A stretch of 27,993 nt of DNA, taken from CAWCPR01 sp963797475. Lineage in GTDB: Bacteria > Chloroflexota > Anaerolineae > Anaerolineales > UBA4823. Location: NCBI GenBank assembly GCA_963797475.1, contig CAWCPR010000014.1, forward strand, positions 1 to 27,993. The letters run 5' to 3'. Of the stretch, positions 16,281 through 24,767 are shown one piece after another (position 1 is the stretch's first letter; each line of letters begins with the position of its first letter). The notes under the pieces were generated by a model. The model was not told where the DNA came from and searched no databases. It saw only the letters and a list, made by a program, of their open reading frames with translations. The position numbers and the translations under genes are program-made.

Positions 16281-18165
16281 TTACACTGTCTTAAAGCTGG
16301 GAATGCCCCGGGTTTTGAAAATTTGTACAGCATTCGCCTTGAGCTGATCATTATTTGCAAAACCGGCGTCCAGACACACCACACGTTCAGGCTGCAAGCC
16401 AGCGATTGCTCGAATCAACTCTATGGTTAGCTCCTTCTCCAGGCAGATCAGCAAGGCACCCCTCGCCACGCTATACACAATCTTATCTTCCAATTTCATT
16501 TTTTCGACTGGTGAAGTGAGGGGGAATCCGCTCTTGAGCAGAATTTCATAGAGAATATCTTCGGCGCTGCGCCCTTCACGGATATGCTCAATGTGTAATT
16601 CGAGTTGGTGCTCCAAAACTTTTTCTTCCTTCTGAGGTTGCGCATCCCAGACTTTGAAGTTGGATCCAGCCAGCTTGAAAACCCGAAACCCACGATCTTG
16701 CATCCCATTAAATGGAAACTGCCCTTTCTCCGCTTCATTCAATTTTGTAATTGCACAACGCACTCGCTTCTTTGTAATTTCTGCAATTGTCGGATAATTC
16801 TTATTTTCTGTTGGTTCAGGAAGTTGTATAAGAATAAACTTATAGCTACTGCCATTTTGTTTATTTAACTCTAGAACTGCTTGTGCTAAAGTACCAGAAC
16901 CCGCAAAAAAATCCAAGATCAAACCCTCAGAGGTTGACACGGGTAATATTTGAAGCAACTTATTTAATAATCCGATAGGTTTAGGATTATCAAATATTGA
17001 ATTTCCCAAAAGCTCTCTAAGATCAATGCTGGCTTTTTTACTTCCTTCAATATCTGTCCAAAGAGGAGATGGTCTTTTAGTGCGCCCTTCCAAGTAAGTT
17101 TTTACATACGGCCACCAAACTTCGTTTCCATTCTTTGGGCGTTTTTTCCAAACAATATAATTTCCAACAACAAGGTTTTCATATCCTTTTCTATCAAATC
17201 GCCAGCAACTCTCATATCCTGTTGGCCCAAATGGCCAAACCTGATTTCCATCTGGATCAATTACAGGAAAAAACATGTTTGGTCGATCCGTACGCCTATC
17301 ATTACTCCCCGTTTTTCTTAATTGCCACAATGCATATTTACCTCTTTCATCTTCTTCCTCATATCTTTTTAAATCAGAAGTCCGTCAGAGGTAATCCAGA
17401 AAGTTCTAGGTCCGGGGTTTTGAAGTATACGAGAACGTAGTCAAATGATGAACCTAGGCCACCGCTATCTTGCCCTGTAGTTTGTCCAGTTGCACGAACA
17501 ATCGTACCTTTGTAATTTTCTTCACCAAATATTTCATTACAGCATTTTTTTAAGTTGTCAAATTCTCTATCATCAATCGAAATAAATATTACCCCATCTT
17601 CCCTCAGTAAATTTCTAGCGAGATAGAGACGCGGATACATCATATTTAACCAACGCGAATGAAAGCGCCCATCGGTATCGCTGTTTGTGCCAAATTTGCG
17701 TCCCTCGGAATCCACCTGTCCGGTATATTCCAGATAGGTTTGTAGACTTTCAGTATAGTTATCCGGGTAGATAAAATCGTTACCGGTGTTGTAAGGTGGA
17801 TCAATATAGATCATCTTGATCTTGCCCAGGTAAGACTTCTGGAGTAGCTTGAGCACTTCCAGGTTATCGCCTTCGATAATCAAGTTTTCGGTAATATCGA
17901 AATTGACGCTCTCATCAGGACAAGGTAGTAAAGTACCGATGCTGGGCGCTTGAATGGTCTTGAAGCACTCAGCTTTGCCGGGCCAATTCATGCCATATCG
18001 CTCTCTGCCAACATCCACCATCTCACCCAGGGCCAGTTTCAAGTGGTCGAAGTCTAATTGTCCGTCTTCGGTGCGAATCTCCGGGAACAGTCGGAGGAGT
18101 TCCTGCTTTTTCTCTTCGGTAATGTCAATGGATTGCAAATCTAGTTTTTCGGGTTGGCTGGTCAC
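16281..18165 (-). pseudogene. mod: Type III DNA methyltransferase, Mod subunit, split by a frameshift
   Basis: Starts with GTG at 18165 behind AGAGGT. The first part (263 codons, stop at 17374) has motif IV as IDPPYNTGNDF (DPPY at 122-125) and the WLNMMYPRL block. The second part, open from about 17384 to 16281 in the next frame, carries the rest of the target-recognition region (RTDRPNMFFPVIDPDG) and motif I as LDFFAGSGTLAQAVLELN. DPPY before FxGxG marks a beta-class N6-adenine methyltransferase. The two frames can be joined only between 17384 and 17374 (ACGGACTTCTGA), by skipping one base. As it stands no fragment contains both the catalytic and the cofactor motifs, so methylation should be lost. 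Res follows after five bases. Confidence 0.88.
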
Positions 18166-18242
18166 TCATATACCTCTATTTTGATGAATCTCTTCTCATC
18201 CTTACGCGTGGCGTGCCAAAGGCATCCAACAATTTTTGATTT

Positions 18243-20336
18243 TTATTCGATATTGTTATTATTCCCCATCTGTCGCTCGAATGATTGACGGATTAAACCC
18301 ATTATATAAGGTAATTCGTCAATGGAAGCCAGGCCAACCTCCACGTCTCCATTGCCCCAACGGCCGAGTGCTGAAACATCCTTACAAATTCCTTTTGGGT
18401 CGTTGATCTCCGGGAAAGGCATGTTGAGCGAGAGTCTCAACCTTTTCGCTTGCGGTACGACATCTACGAAGTTTGTCTCTGCCTTATATGCCACATAGAA
18501 TTTCAAGAACTCCTCCGTAATGTTAGGATCGAGGGCTAACACTTGCCTGCGGAATGCTTCGAATAATTCGTTCAGAGGGCCAATAGCCAGGTATGGATGA
18601 TCCTCTATTGTATATCCGGATATCTCAGCTTTTGTCTTGTAGGCTTGGAGGATTTCAGGATCCAGAACGGGCATAGACCATACTTCCGTGGACCATGATG
18701 CTAGTGCCTCTCCCCTTTTTTGGATCATCTCTTCGTTCCAGTGGGATAGAGCACCCAGCCCTTTATTCAAGTGTAGCGGACTTTCATTGAAACCCCCTTT
18801 CATATCCCGTTTTTCATCGAATGTCCGGTCGCTGTATTCCGAGTTATAACCGGTCAATGTTAAGTTACCAAGGGTATGAAGATAGGTTTTCTGAATTCGG
18901 CTCCATTCTGGTCCAAGTTCAGCTTTCCATTGGACAGAAAGATTTTCATTTTGCGGCATGATATGTTCAATAGTGTACTCATCGACCAATACCCGTTCTT
19001 TACGACCATGATTCTCCAAGCGCCGGAGCCAGTAACTACGGCTACGAAAATTGTAGAGATCCTTGATTTGAAGATCGCGTTTAAATTCATCGTCATTTGG
19101 AAACCGGCGGTAGGAAGGGAGTAGCTGGAAGTACGCCTTTATGCTTTCCAAATATCGATCTTTCTTCACTCCATGGGTAAATGTCGCGAAAGTCTTGTTC
19201 AATGAGTTTGTCGGAATGCTGCATACCGCTCGTCGGAATACATAACTTTCCACCCAGCGGGCCGTCTGGAGAAATTCGCTTTTAAGAATCACACCATTTA
19301 CATAATCTTGATAAAGCTCTAGAAGGAATGGATAAGACACCTCCACCTTTAATTCGCGTATGTCCTGGAATACTGCTCTGAGATCGGGATCTTTTTCAGC
19401 CCCGAGGGCTATGGCGCAATAATAACTAGCGAAAGTACGAATATCTGCCACTAACATCTCAATGCCTTTATCTATGTTCGCTCGAGCATATTTCTTAAAT
19501 GCCTCATACACCTCTCGTACATTGGGAATTTCTCCAGTTTTCACCGTCAGGTAATGTCGAGTAAAACTATCGAAGTATGAAGCATAGGCTTCCTGCCCGA
19601 AATCCACCTCCATCGGTCGCCAAAACTGTAGGTACAATTTGGCTTGGAGCTGGGGATCTAGTCCCATAAGGATGAAATTTCGTATAAGGTCAGCTTGGCT
19701 CAATTCTCGCCCAGTTGAGTTTAGGCTCTCGAAGATGAGTTGTGGGTTGTCCTGGTCGCGGTTGAGCGATATATCAACAATGACCAATTTTGCCAGTCCC
19801 TTGCAAATTGCAATGAGCTCATGCTTTGCCTCAGTCAATCGCTCTTGAAAGAACTTGAAGTTTGTTTCAATACAAATCGAGTATTCCTTTGGTTTGGGAA
19901 GCTGATTTAGCAAAGCCATTATTGATTCTTTATCAGTTTGGGACAATACCAGCTTATATCTCCTATCGCCCTCCTCTAGCATGTTTAGAAGATAATAGTG
20001 GCGAAGTTTCATAGCCGAGAATCCCTCTAATGGTTCTTTTTCACCCACCACACGTGCTAGCGCTTCGATCAATAGTGAGATTGTAGTAAGACGTTGCTGA
20101 CCGTCGATTACTAATAAAGGTGACTGAGCCGATACTGAATAAAGCCCTTGTTCCACATAGACAATTGAACCGACGAAGTGAGCTGATATTTGATCATTAC
20201 GACCCGTGCGTAAAATGTCTTCCCACAACTGTTTACATTCTTTATCGGTCCAACTATATGTTCGTTGGTAGATCGGAATAACAAACTGAGGTGATTTCTT
20301 GAGAAATTCTAACAACTTTGCTTCGGTGGCTTTCAT
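18243..20336 (-). CDS. DUF262 and DUF1524 domain protein, GmrSD-like (type IV restriction-related)
   Basis: A 697-aa single-chain protein with GGAGAA upstream of the ATG. The DUF262 (ParB/GmrS-like) part has IPIYQRTYSW (20-29) and VIDGQQRLTT (76-85), the nucleotide-binding motif of the family, then NRDQDNPQLIFESLNSTGRELSQADLIRNF. The DUF1524 HNH-type nuclease part has EHIMPQ (457-462) and LGNLTLTGYNSEYSDRTFDE at about 485-505. About 110 residues at the C terminus resemble the DUF5655 module (AKRLRLSLNMPF). Proteins of this kind cut modified DNA in an NTP-dependent way (GmrSD, BrxU). It is upstream of mod with a 77-base gap and on the same strand, so it is probably part of one defence operon. 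All motifs are intact. Confidence 0.92.
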   Translation of the reverse strand: MKATEAKLLEFLKKSPQFVIPIYQRTYSWTDKECKQLWEDILRTGRNDQISAHFVGSIVYVEQGLYSVSAQSPLLVIDGQQRLTTISLLIEALARVVGEKEPLEGFSAMKLRHYYLLNMLEEGDRRYKLVLSQTDKESIMALLNQLPKPKEYSICIETNFKFFQERLTEAKHELIAICKGLAKLVIVDISLNRDQDNPQLIFESLNSTGRELSQADLIRNFILMGLDPQLQAKLYLQFWRPMEVDFGQEAYASYFDSFTRHYLTVKTGEIPNVREVYEAFKKYARANIDKGIEMLVADIRTFASYYCAIALGAEKDPDLRAVFQDIRELKVEVSYPFLLELYQDYVNGVILKSEFLQTARWVESYVFRRAVCSIPTNSLNKTFATFTHGVKKDRYLESIKAYFQLLPSYRRFPNDDEFKRDLQIKDLYNFRSRSYWLRRLENHGRKERVLVDEYTIEHIMPQNENLSVQWKAELGPEWSRIQKTYLHTLGNLTLTGYNSEYSDRTFDEKRDMKGGFNESPLHLNKGLGALSHWNEEMIQKRGEALASWSTEVWSMPVLDPEILQAYKTKAEISGYTIEDHPYLAIGPLNELFEAFRRQVLALDPNITEEFLKFYVAYKAETNFVDVVPQAKRLRLSLNMPFPEINDPKGICKDVSALGRWGNGDVEVGLASIDELPYIMGLIRQSFERQMGNNNNIE

Positions 20337-20495
20337 TTGTAATTGTTTCTCCTATACGAGTTTTTCGGGCAAATTTTGAGCCAACCGAACCGCTTTACGC
20401 TTTTCGTTTTTGGCTTTCTCCATTTTTCCCATCGTCATACTTATTAGTGGCTCCCCAAAGTTGTAATTCGAGGTTTGACAGTAAATCATTCATAG
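20337..20495 (-). other. Spacer between helicase stub and DUF262 gene with two short frames
   Basis: Two short overlapping minus-strand frames exist: 20395-20493 (32 codons, MNDLLSNLELQLWGATNKYD...) and 20352-20432 (26 codons, MGKMEKAKNEKRKAVRLAQN...). The second ends just before the DUF262 start and is strongly basic, like the tail of a larger protein. Neither matches a family that I know. They may be scars of the gene lost between the stub and DUF262. Confidence 0.3.
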
Positions 20496-20765
20496 TTAAA
20501 ACAACGGGTAAGCCAGGCGGATGCAGTTGGCTTCGATGAAAAAGAAAAAATCTTCGGCGTTGGCGGCTACGGAGGCCTTTCCGCGGTCGAGGATTTCGAC
20601 ATGGGCGAGCTGGTCAGGCGTAATGCGCAGAGCTTTATAAGTCTGCTGCCCATCGTGCAGGACCACTTCCAGCAGAGCGCAGCCCGAGCGAAGCTCGAAC
20701 TTCTTGACTTCGGCGGTCGCCGGGAGAAACGGCGCGGAGATGAGCTGGCCAGGTTGAAGATGCAT
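20496..20765 (-). pseudogene. N-terminal stub of a SNF2-type helicase (DrmD/DISARM-like)
   Basis: An 89-codon frame from the ATG at 20765: MHLQPGQLISAPFLPATAEV, then LEVVLHDGQQTYKALRITPD, LAHVEIL and FFFFIEANCIRLAYPLF. This is the small beta-rich N-terminal domain seen before the helicase core in DrmD-like and related SNF2 proteins, in which the IEA.RIRLAY block leads into DPLFAVS and the helicase motifs. Here it ends at once with a stop, and no helicase motif follows. The stub keeps a good promoter (20832-20860), suggesting that a full gene once stood here and was replaced by the DUF262-mod-res genes now downstream. Confidence 0.62.
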
Positions 20766-20831
20766 GGATTGCCGCGACCCCTACGCGGCGGGGGGAGAGC
20801 TTCTGTGATTGCAGAGATTTAACGCGATCAT

Positions 20832-20860
20832 AATATAGTCCAAAAGCGCTTTCCTGGCAA
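20832..20860 (-). promoter_or_regulatory. Sigma-70-type promoter upstream of the defence island
   Basis: On the minus strand: -35 TTGCCA (20855-20860), 17-bp spacer, -10 TATATT (20832-20837), each 5 of 6 to consensus. The start point would be near 20825, about 60 bases before the helicase stub. The spacer contains the 10-bp palindrome AAAGCGCTTT. All island genes down to 9799 are on the same strand with short gaps, so this could be the promoter that drives them. Confidence 0.6.
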
Positions 20861-20892
20861 GCATTTCTCGTTTTGGGATTCGCCATGGAGAT

Positions 20893-20941
20893 AGAAAAAA
20901 AACAAGGGGCTGCCGTTAGGACAAAAGCTAACGGCAGCCCC
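20893..20941 (-). terminator. Intrinsic terminator of the oxidoreductase gene
   Basis: A 14-bp perfect stem (GGGGCTGCCGTTAG, 20906-20919, with CTAACGGCAGCCCC, 20928-20941) and an eight-base loop. On the minus strand it is followed by TTGTTTTTTTTC. It lies 43 bases after the oxidoreductase stop and isolates that gene from the defence island. Confidence 0.88.
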
Positions 20942-20983
20942 CGGCTTGAACAGCAGGGATTGGAAGAGCTGAGCGATGAGCGC

Positions 20984-21940
20984 TTACAAATCGCCGACTT
21001 GCAGGACGATCTTGCCGCGCACGTGGCGGCTCTCGCTCTCCGCGTGCGCCTGGCTGATCTCCGTAAGCGGCAGGATCGTCGAAACCACCGGGTAGAGATG
21101 GCCTGCATCGATCAGCGCGCCAATCTCGGTCAGATATTTCCCGTTACACGCATCCGCGTTGACAAAGCTGCTGCGAACACCGTGTTCGGCGGCTGCTTCC
21201 GGGGATGGGAATTGGACCAGGGAGGCTAACATTCCTCCCGGCTTGAGAACTCCCCAGGAGCGCGTCTGGGTGTTATCGCCCATATCCCCCACCAGATCCA
21301 GGACCACGTCCACATCTTGAGCGACGTCTTCGAAGCGGGTGTCGTTGTAATCGATGACCTCGTCCACGCCGAGATCGGACAGGAAATCCAGGTTATTCGC
21401 GGAGCTAGTCCCGATTACCCTGGCGCCGTGGTATTTTGCGAGCTGGACCGCAAAGGTGCCCACGCCGCCGGCCGCCGCGTGGATGAGAACGGTTTGCCCG
21501 GCCTTCAGGCCGGCCACATCCAGCAGCGCATACCAGGCGGAGAAGGCTGAGTGCGGCACCGCGGCAGCCTGGATAAAGTCCAGGGAGTCCGGTTTCAGCG
21601 CGGCTGCTGAGGCGGGTACGGCGATATAGCCAGCGTATGCCCCGTTCTTGGACGGGTGGGCGCGAGCGTACACAGCGTCCCCGGCCGAAAAGCCTTGAAC
21701 GTTCGAGCCAACCGCTTCCACGACACCCGCTACGTCCAAGCCTAAGATGTGCGGGAAGGTGTAAGTGTAGAAACTGGTTAAATAACCAGCCCGGGCGGCC
21801 CAATCGAAGGGATTGACGGTTGTGGCGATGACCCGGATCAACACCTCATCCTCGCCGACTTCCGGGCAAGGCGCCTCTTCGTATTTAAGCACCTCGTGGC
21901 CGCCGTATTCATGAATGCGCACAGCGTTCATCGTTGCCAT
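20984..21940 (-). CDS. NADP-dependent quinone-oxidoreductase-type medium-chain dehydrogenase
   Basis: A 318-aa protein with GGAGGAAAT directly in front of the ATG. The GroES-like N-terminal half has VRIHEYGGHEVLKYEEAPCP, TTVNPFDWAARAG and HILGLDVAGVVEAVG. The Rossmann half has HAAAGGVGTFAVQLAK, the nucleotide-binding AxxGGVG of zinc-free quinone oxidoreductases. No structural or catalytic zinc ligands are present, as expected for the QOR/zeta-crystallin branch. It probably reduces quinones or activated alkenes with NADPH. It is a single-gene unit with its own promoter/operator (22065-22100) and a strong terminator, which fits a stress- or effector-inducible detoxification gene. Confidence 0.93.
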   Translation of the reverse strand: MATMNAVRIHEYGGHEVLKYEEAPCPEVGEDEVLIRVIATTVNPFDWAARAGYLTSFYTYTFPHILGLDVAGVVEAVGSNVQGFSAGDAVYARAHPSKNGAYAGYIAVPASAAALKPDSLDFIQAAAVPHSAFSAWYALLDVAGLKAGQTVLIHAAAGGVGTFAVQLAKYHGARVIGTSSANNLDFLSDLGVDEVIDYNDTRFEDVAQDVDVVLDLVGDMGDNTQTRSWGVLKPGGMLASLVQFPSPEAAAEHGVRSSFVNADACNGKYLTEIGALIDAGHLYPVVSTILPLTEISQAHAESESRHVRGKIVLQVGDL

Positions 21941-22064
21941 ATTTCCTCCTGCCTGTGAACTTTTTGGGTATTTTCTGGGATATTGGTTGCAGCTATTTTC
22001 TTTTTGGGTTTCTTCCTTAATAAGCGATACGGATCCCCAGGCTGAAATAGCTGCTTCCGGGTTA

Positions 22065-22092
22065 ATTTTACATTAAAGGTCTTAATTGTCAA
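22065..22092 (-). promoter_or_regulatory. Promoter of the oxidoreductase gene
   Basis: Minus-strand -35 TTGACA (22087-22092, perfect), 16-bp spacer, -10 TAAAAT (22065-22070). The start point near 22058 gives a leader of about 118 bases. Confidence 0.72.
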
Positions 22093-22100
22093 TTTAATGT
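22070..22100. promoter_or_regulatory. Inverted-repeat operator overlapping the oxidoreductase promoter
   Basis: ACATTAAA (22070-22077) and TTTAATGT (22093-22100) form a perfect eight-base inverted repeat that brackets the -35 box and spacer. A dimeric repressor bound here would block polymerase. No MarR/TetR-type gene is adjacent, so the regulator must be elsewhere. Confidence 0.55.
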
Positions 22101-22236
22101 TTTTATTCACAATCGGGCGCATGCCTGGATGGTTTTTAGCGCCATCGTTACTTTTTGTCCCCCATGAATTCGAAGATGGGTTTTATAATTTTGTGGGCTG
22201 GCGTACTACATCTACAAACCTTCGAGGAGAAAAATC

Positions 22237-23070
22237 ATGCCAGAAAAGATCGCACCCGAGCAGCTTCTTGGATTGACCGCCCGCTGGACGGCGGGCGTGC
22301 GCGCCGTGGAGAGCCGCCGCGAGCAGCCTCTGTTCGAGGATCCCTGGGCAGCCGCACTGGCCGGCGCAGAAGGCGCAGCCTGGATCGAGCAGCGCCCGCC
22401 GCAGAGTCTGATCCCGATCATCATCCGCACACGCTTTTTCGACGATTTCCTGCTGCAGGCCGCCGGCCGGCGTGGGGTCCGCCAGGTGGTGATCCTGGCG
22501 GCCGGCCTGGACACGCGCGCCTTCCGCCTGAGCTGGCCGGCCGGGACGCGCCTGTTCGAGATCGACCAGCCGCACGTCTTGCAATATAAAGAATCGGTCC
22601 TGCAGGCCGCCGGGGCGCAGCCGGCTTGCAAGCGGCGCGCCGTCGCTTTGGACCTGACCGCTCCCTGGGAAAATGCGCTCGTCCAGGCCGGGTTCGACGC
22701 GAAGCAGCCGGCCGTCTGGCTGCTGGAGGGTTTCCTCTTCTACCTGCCCAGCGAGCAAATAGTGCAGGTCCTCGACGAGGTAAGCGCCATGGCCGCCGCG
22801 GGTAGCTGGCTGGGCTGCGACGTGATCAACGAGCTGGTGTTGACCTCGCCCTGGACGCATGCCTGGGTCCAGATGCAAGACGACATGGGCGCGCCCTGGC
22901 TGGGCGCGCTGGACGACCCGCAGGGTTTCTTTGCGCAGCGCGGCTGGCAGGCCAGGCTGACCCAGGCCGGCGCCCCGGACGCCAGCTACGGCCGCTGGGT
23001 CCTGCCGGTGATCCCGGCAAATATGCCCAACATGCCGCACAACTGGTACGTAACCGCTCAGAAAGCATGA
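22237..23070 (+). CDS. Class I SAM-dependent methyltransferase, LCM/TIGR00027 type
   Basis: A 277-aa protein behind a GAGGAG ribosome binding site. The SAM-binding motif reads VVILAAGLDTRAFRLSW (the GLDTRA[FY]R signature of leucine-carboxyl-methyltransferase-like O-methyltransferases), followed by LFEIDQPHVLQYK and the motif WLLEGFLFYLP. Members methylate carboxyl or hydroxyl groups of small molecules, some in polyketide pathways; the substrate is unknown. The stop overlaps the next ATG by four bases (ATGA), so it is translationally coupled to the E2-core acyltransferase gene. That suggests the two act on a common pathway. The region 21941-22236 upstream carries only the divergent promoter/operator. 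Confidence 0.92.
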   Translation: MPEKIAPEQLLGLTARWTAGVRAVESRREQPLFEDPWAAALAGAEGAAWIEQRPPQSLIPIIIRTRFFDDFLLQAAGRRGVRQVVILAAGLDTRAFRLSWPAGTRLFEIDQPHVLQYKESVLQAAGAQPACKRRAVALDLTAPWENALVQAGFDAKQPAVWLLEGFLFYLPSEQIVQVLDEVSAMAAAGSWLGCDVINELVLTSPWTHAWVQMQDDMGAPWLGALDDPQGFFAQRGWQARLTQAGAPDASYGRWVLPVIPANMPNMPHNWYVTAQKA

Positions 23071-23861
23071 AACCGGGATTCCAGATCGAGCCTTTCCCCG
23101 AGATGCGCCGCATGGCGCCGGACATCGGCTGGCTGACCCGCGGCCGCTACACGATCCGCGGCCTGCTCGAGATCGACGTGACCCGGCCGCGGCAGTTGAT
23201 CCGCGAGCACAAAGCCCGCACCGGCGAAGCGCTGTCCTTCACCGCCTTCCTGGCGGCCTGCACCGGGCGGGCCGTGGACGCCGACCGGCGTGTCCAGGCC
23301 ATGCGCAACTGGCGCGGCAGCCTGGTGATCTTCGACGAGGTGGATATCTCCATCCTGGTCGAGCGCGGCAAAAGCTCCGCCCCGGGGGGCGAGAAATATC
23401 CCTTGGCCCATATCATCCGGGCCGCCAACCGTAAATCCCTGCGGGAGATCCACGAAGAGATCCGCCAGGTGCAGGCCAAACCGCACTCGGATCAAGAGGC
23501 AGGTGTCCTCAAGCTGCTGGTATCCATGCCGGCCTTCGTCCGGCGCTTCATGCTCTGGATTGTGTCGAAGAACCCGCACATGCGCAAGCAGAACCTGGGG
23601 ACCGTGACTCTCTCGGCGGTCGGGATGTTTGGGAACAAGGCCGGTTGGGCGATCGGGCCGAACTTCCACCCGCTCGGCCTGATCGTGGGCAGCATCGCCG
23701 AAAAACCGGGCCTGGTCGAGGGGCGCATCGAGGCGCGCGAGTACCTGTACCTTACCCTGGACTTCGACCACGAGGTGACCGACGGCGCGCCGGCGGCCCG
23801 CTTTGCCCAACGCCTGGCCGATTTGATCGAGAGCGGCTACGGCCTAACGGAAGAAGGCTGA
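23067..23861 (+). CDS. 2-oxoacid dehydrogenase E2-type acyltransferase, catalytic domain only
   Basis: A 264-aa protein that aligns in pattern with the C-terminal catalytic domain of lipoyl acyltransferases: SFTAFLAACTGRAVDADRRV, then GTVTLSAVGMFG and the active-site motif DFDHEVTDGAPAARF (HxxxDG). There is no lipoyl domain, no peripheral subunit-binding domain and no linker. A middle insertion (MPAFVRRFMLWIVSK) is longer than in E2p or E2b and resembles the stand-alone E2-core-like proteins annotated in many genomes. It may be a chloramphenicol-acetyltransferase-fold acyltransferase with its own acyl-CoA chemistry rather than part of a dehydrogenase complex. It is the second gene of the operon with the methyltransferase and is followed by a terminator. 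Confidence 0.9.
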   Translation: MKPGFQIEPFPEMRRMAPDIGWLTRGRYTIRGLLEIDVTRPRQLIREHKARTGEALSFTAFLAACTGRAVDADRRVQAMRNWRGSLVIFDEVDISILVERGKSSAPGGEKYPLAHIIRAANRKSLREIHEEIRQVQAKPHSDQEAGVLKLLVSMPAFVRRFMLWIVSKNPHMRKQNLGTVTLSAVGMFGNKAGWAIGPNFHPLGLIVGSIAEKPGLVEGRIEAREYLYLTLDFDHEVTDGAPAARFAQRLADLIESGYGLTEEG

Positions 23862-23950
23862 CCCCGGTGTGATCTTAATATCCAGGCACGGCCTGGACGC
23901 CCAAGGCGTGATCTGTACGCCCAATCCTATCCACTTGGACAGTCAACAAC

Positions 23951-23975
23951 TCCCCCTTCGATGGGGGATTTTTTT
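23951..23975 (+). terminator. Intrinsic terminator of the methyltransferase/E2-core operon
   Basis: TCCCCC (23951-23956) pairs with GGGGGA (23963-23968) around a TTCGAT loop, followed by seven T residues. It is about 90 bases after the acyltransferase stop. Confidence 0.8.
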
Positions 23976-24028
23976 ATACCGAACGGCTATTATGAGAATG
24001 AACGAAATTCAAAGTCGAGGAGCCAGAA

Positions 24029-24664
24029 ATGAAGACCTTTTTCAAACTGATCGGGATCCTGTTCGGGCTGGGGGCGCTCGCCGCGCTGGCGCTCGTTCTG
24101 CTGATGCCCTGGATGGACCGCTGGGGCGCGACCGAGGCCGAGATCGCCGCCATTTACCCAGGGGACGAGCTGGTCCCCGCGCCGCCCGTATTTTACAACC
24201 GGGCTGTGACCATAAACGCGACGCCGGAGGAAATCTACCCGTGGATCCTGCAGCTCGGCGCCGAGCGGGGCGGGATGTACAGCTACACCTGGCTCGAGGG
24301 CGCCATGCGCTGCCCGTTGATCAACGCCGACCGCATCCACCCCGAATGGCAGGATTTGCAAGTGGGCGACCCGGTCAAGATGTGCCCGGGCGATTTCGGC
24401 CCGCCTCCCTTTGAAGTGGCCCTGCTCGTGCCCGCTCGTTCGGTCGTGCTGGGGCACCAGGAAAACGGGGTCTGGTCGGACGTCTGGGAATTCAACCTGG
24501 TCCCGCAGCCGGATGGAACGACGCGCCTGGTGCTGCGCTCGCGCGACACCCTGACCGGCGGGTTCTGGGATGTCATCCGCCCGGGTGTGTTCGTCATGAC
24601 GCGCGGCATGCTGCTGGGAATCAACGAGCGCGCCGAGAAGTTCGCGCAGGTGCAGGCCTATTGA
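24029..24664 (+). CDS. SRPBCC-like protein with an N-terminal membrane anchor
   Basis: A 211-aa protein with GAGGAG upstream. Residues 5-28 are a hydrophobic helix (FFKLIGILFGLGALAALALV), probably an uncleaved anchor or signal. The rest has the outline of a START/SRPBCC ligand-binding domain: NRAVTINATPEEIYPWILQL, then VLGHQENGVWSDVWEFNLVP and TRLVLRSRDTL. Members of this fold bind hydrophobic ligands, and relatives with an N-terminal helix are common but uncharacterised. It starts 53 bases after the terminator of the previous operon, so it opens a new unit. The next gene follows after a hairpin repeat. Confidence 0.78.
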   Translation: MKTFFKLIGILFGLGALAALALVLLMPWMDRWGATEAEIAAIYPGDELVPAPPVFYNRAVTINATPEEIYPWILQLGAERGGMYSYTWLEGAMRCPLINADRIHPEWQDLQVGDPVKMCPGDFGPPPFEVALLVPARSVVLGHQENGVWSDVWEFNLVPQPDGTTRLVLRSRDTLTGGFWDVIRPGVFVMTRGMLLGINERAEKFAQVQAY

Positions 24665-24680
24665 AATATACCGGGCCGGG

Positions 24681-24723
24681 CTTTCCCCTCGCCCGCAGGC
24701 GGGAGAGGGGCAGGGGTGAGGGC
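24681..24723. repeat. GC-rich hairpin repeat, copy 1
   Basis: A stem of 12 pairs with one mismatch (CCCCTCGCCCGC / GCGGGAGAGGGG) and an AG loop, followed by CAGGGGTGAGGG. The core from CTCGCCC to GTGAGGGC is identical to the copy at 25622-25657. It is of the type of dispersed GC-rich repeat found in many genomes. Confidence 0.82.
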
Positions 24724-24767
24724 TACGCCGTAAAGATTGATCCAGGATAAACGGAGGCTGAAACAGC

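Noticed and set aside
17374..17384. Programmed +1 frameshift (as in the RF2 gene) to express full Mod
   Set aside because: TTC-TGA-T lacks the slippery CTT and there is no internal Shine-Dalgarno-like stimulator just upstream; a simple one-base lesion is more economical.
22183..23040. 285-codon open frame opposite the methyltransferase
   Set aside because: Shadow frame; no motif, whereas the plus strand has GLDTRAFR and an ATGA-coupled neighbour.
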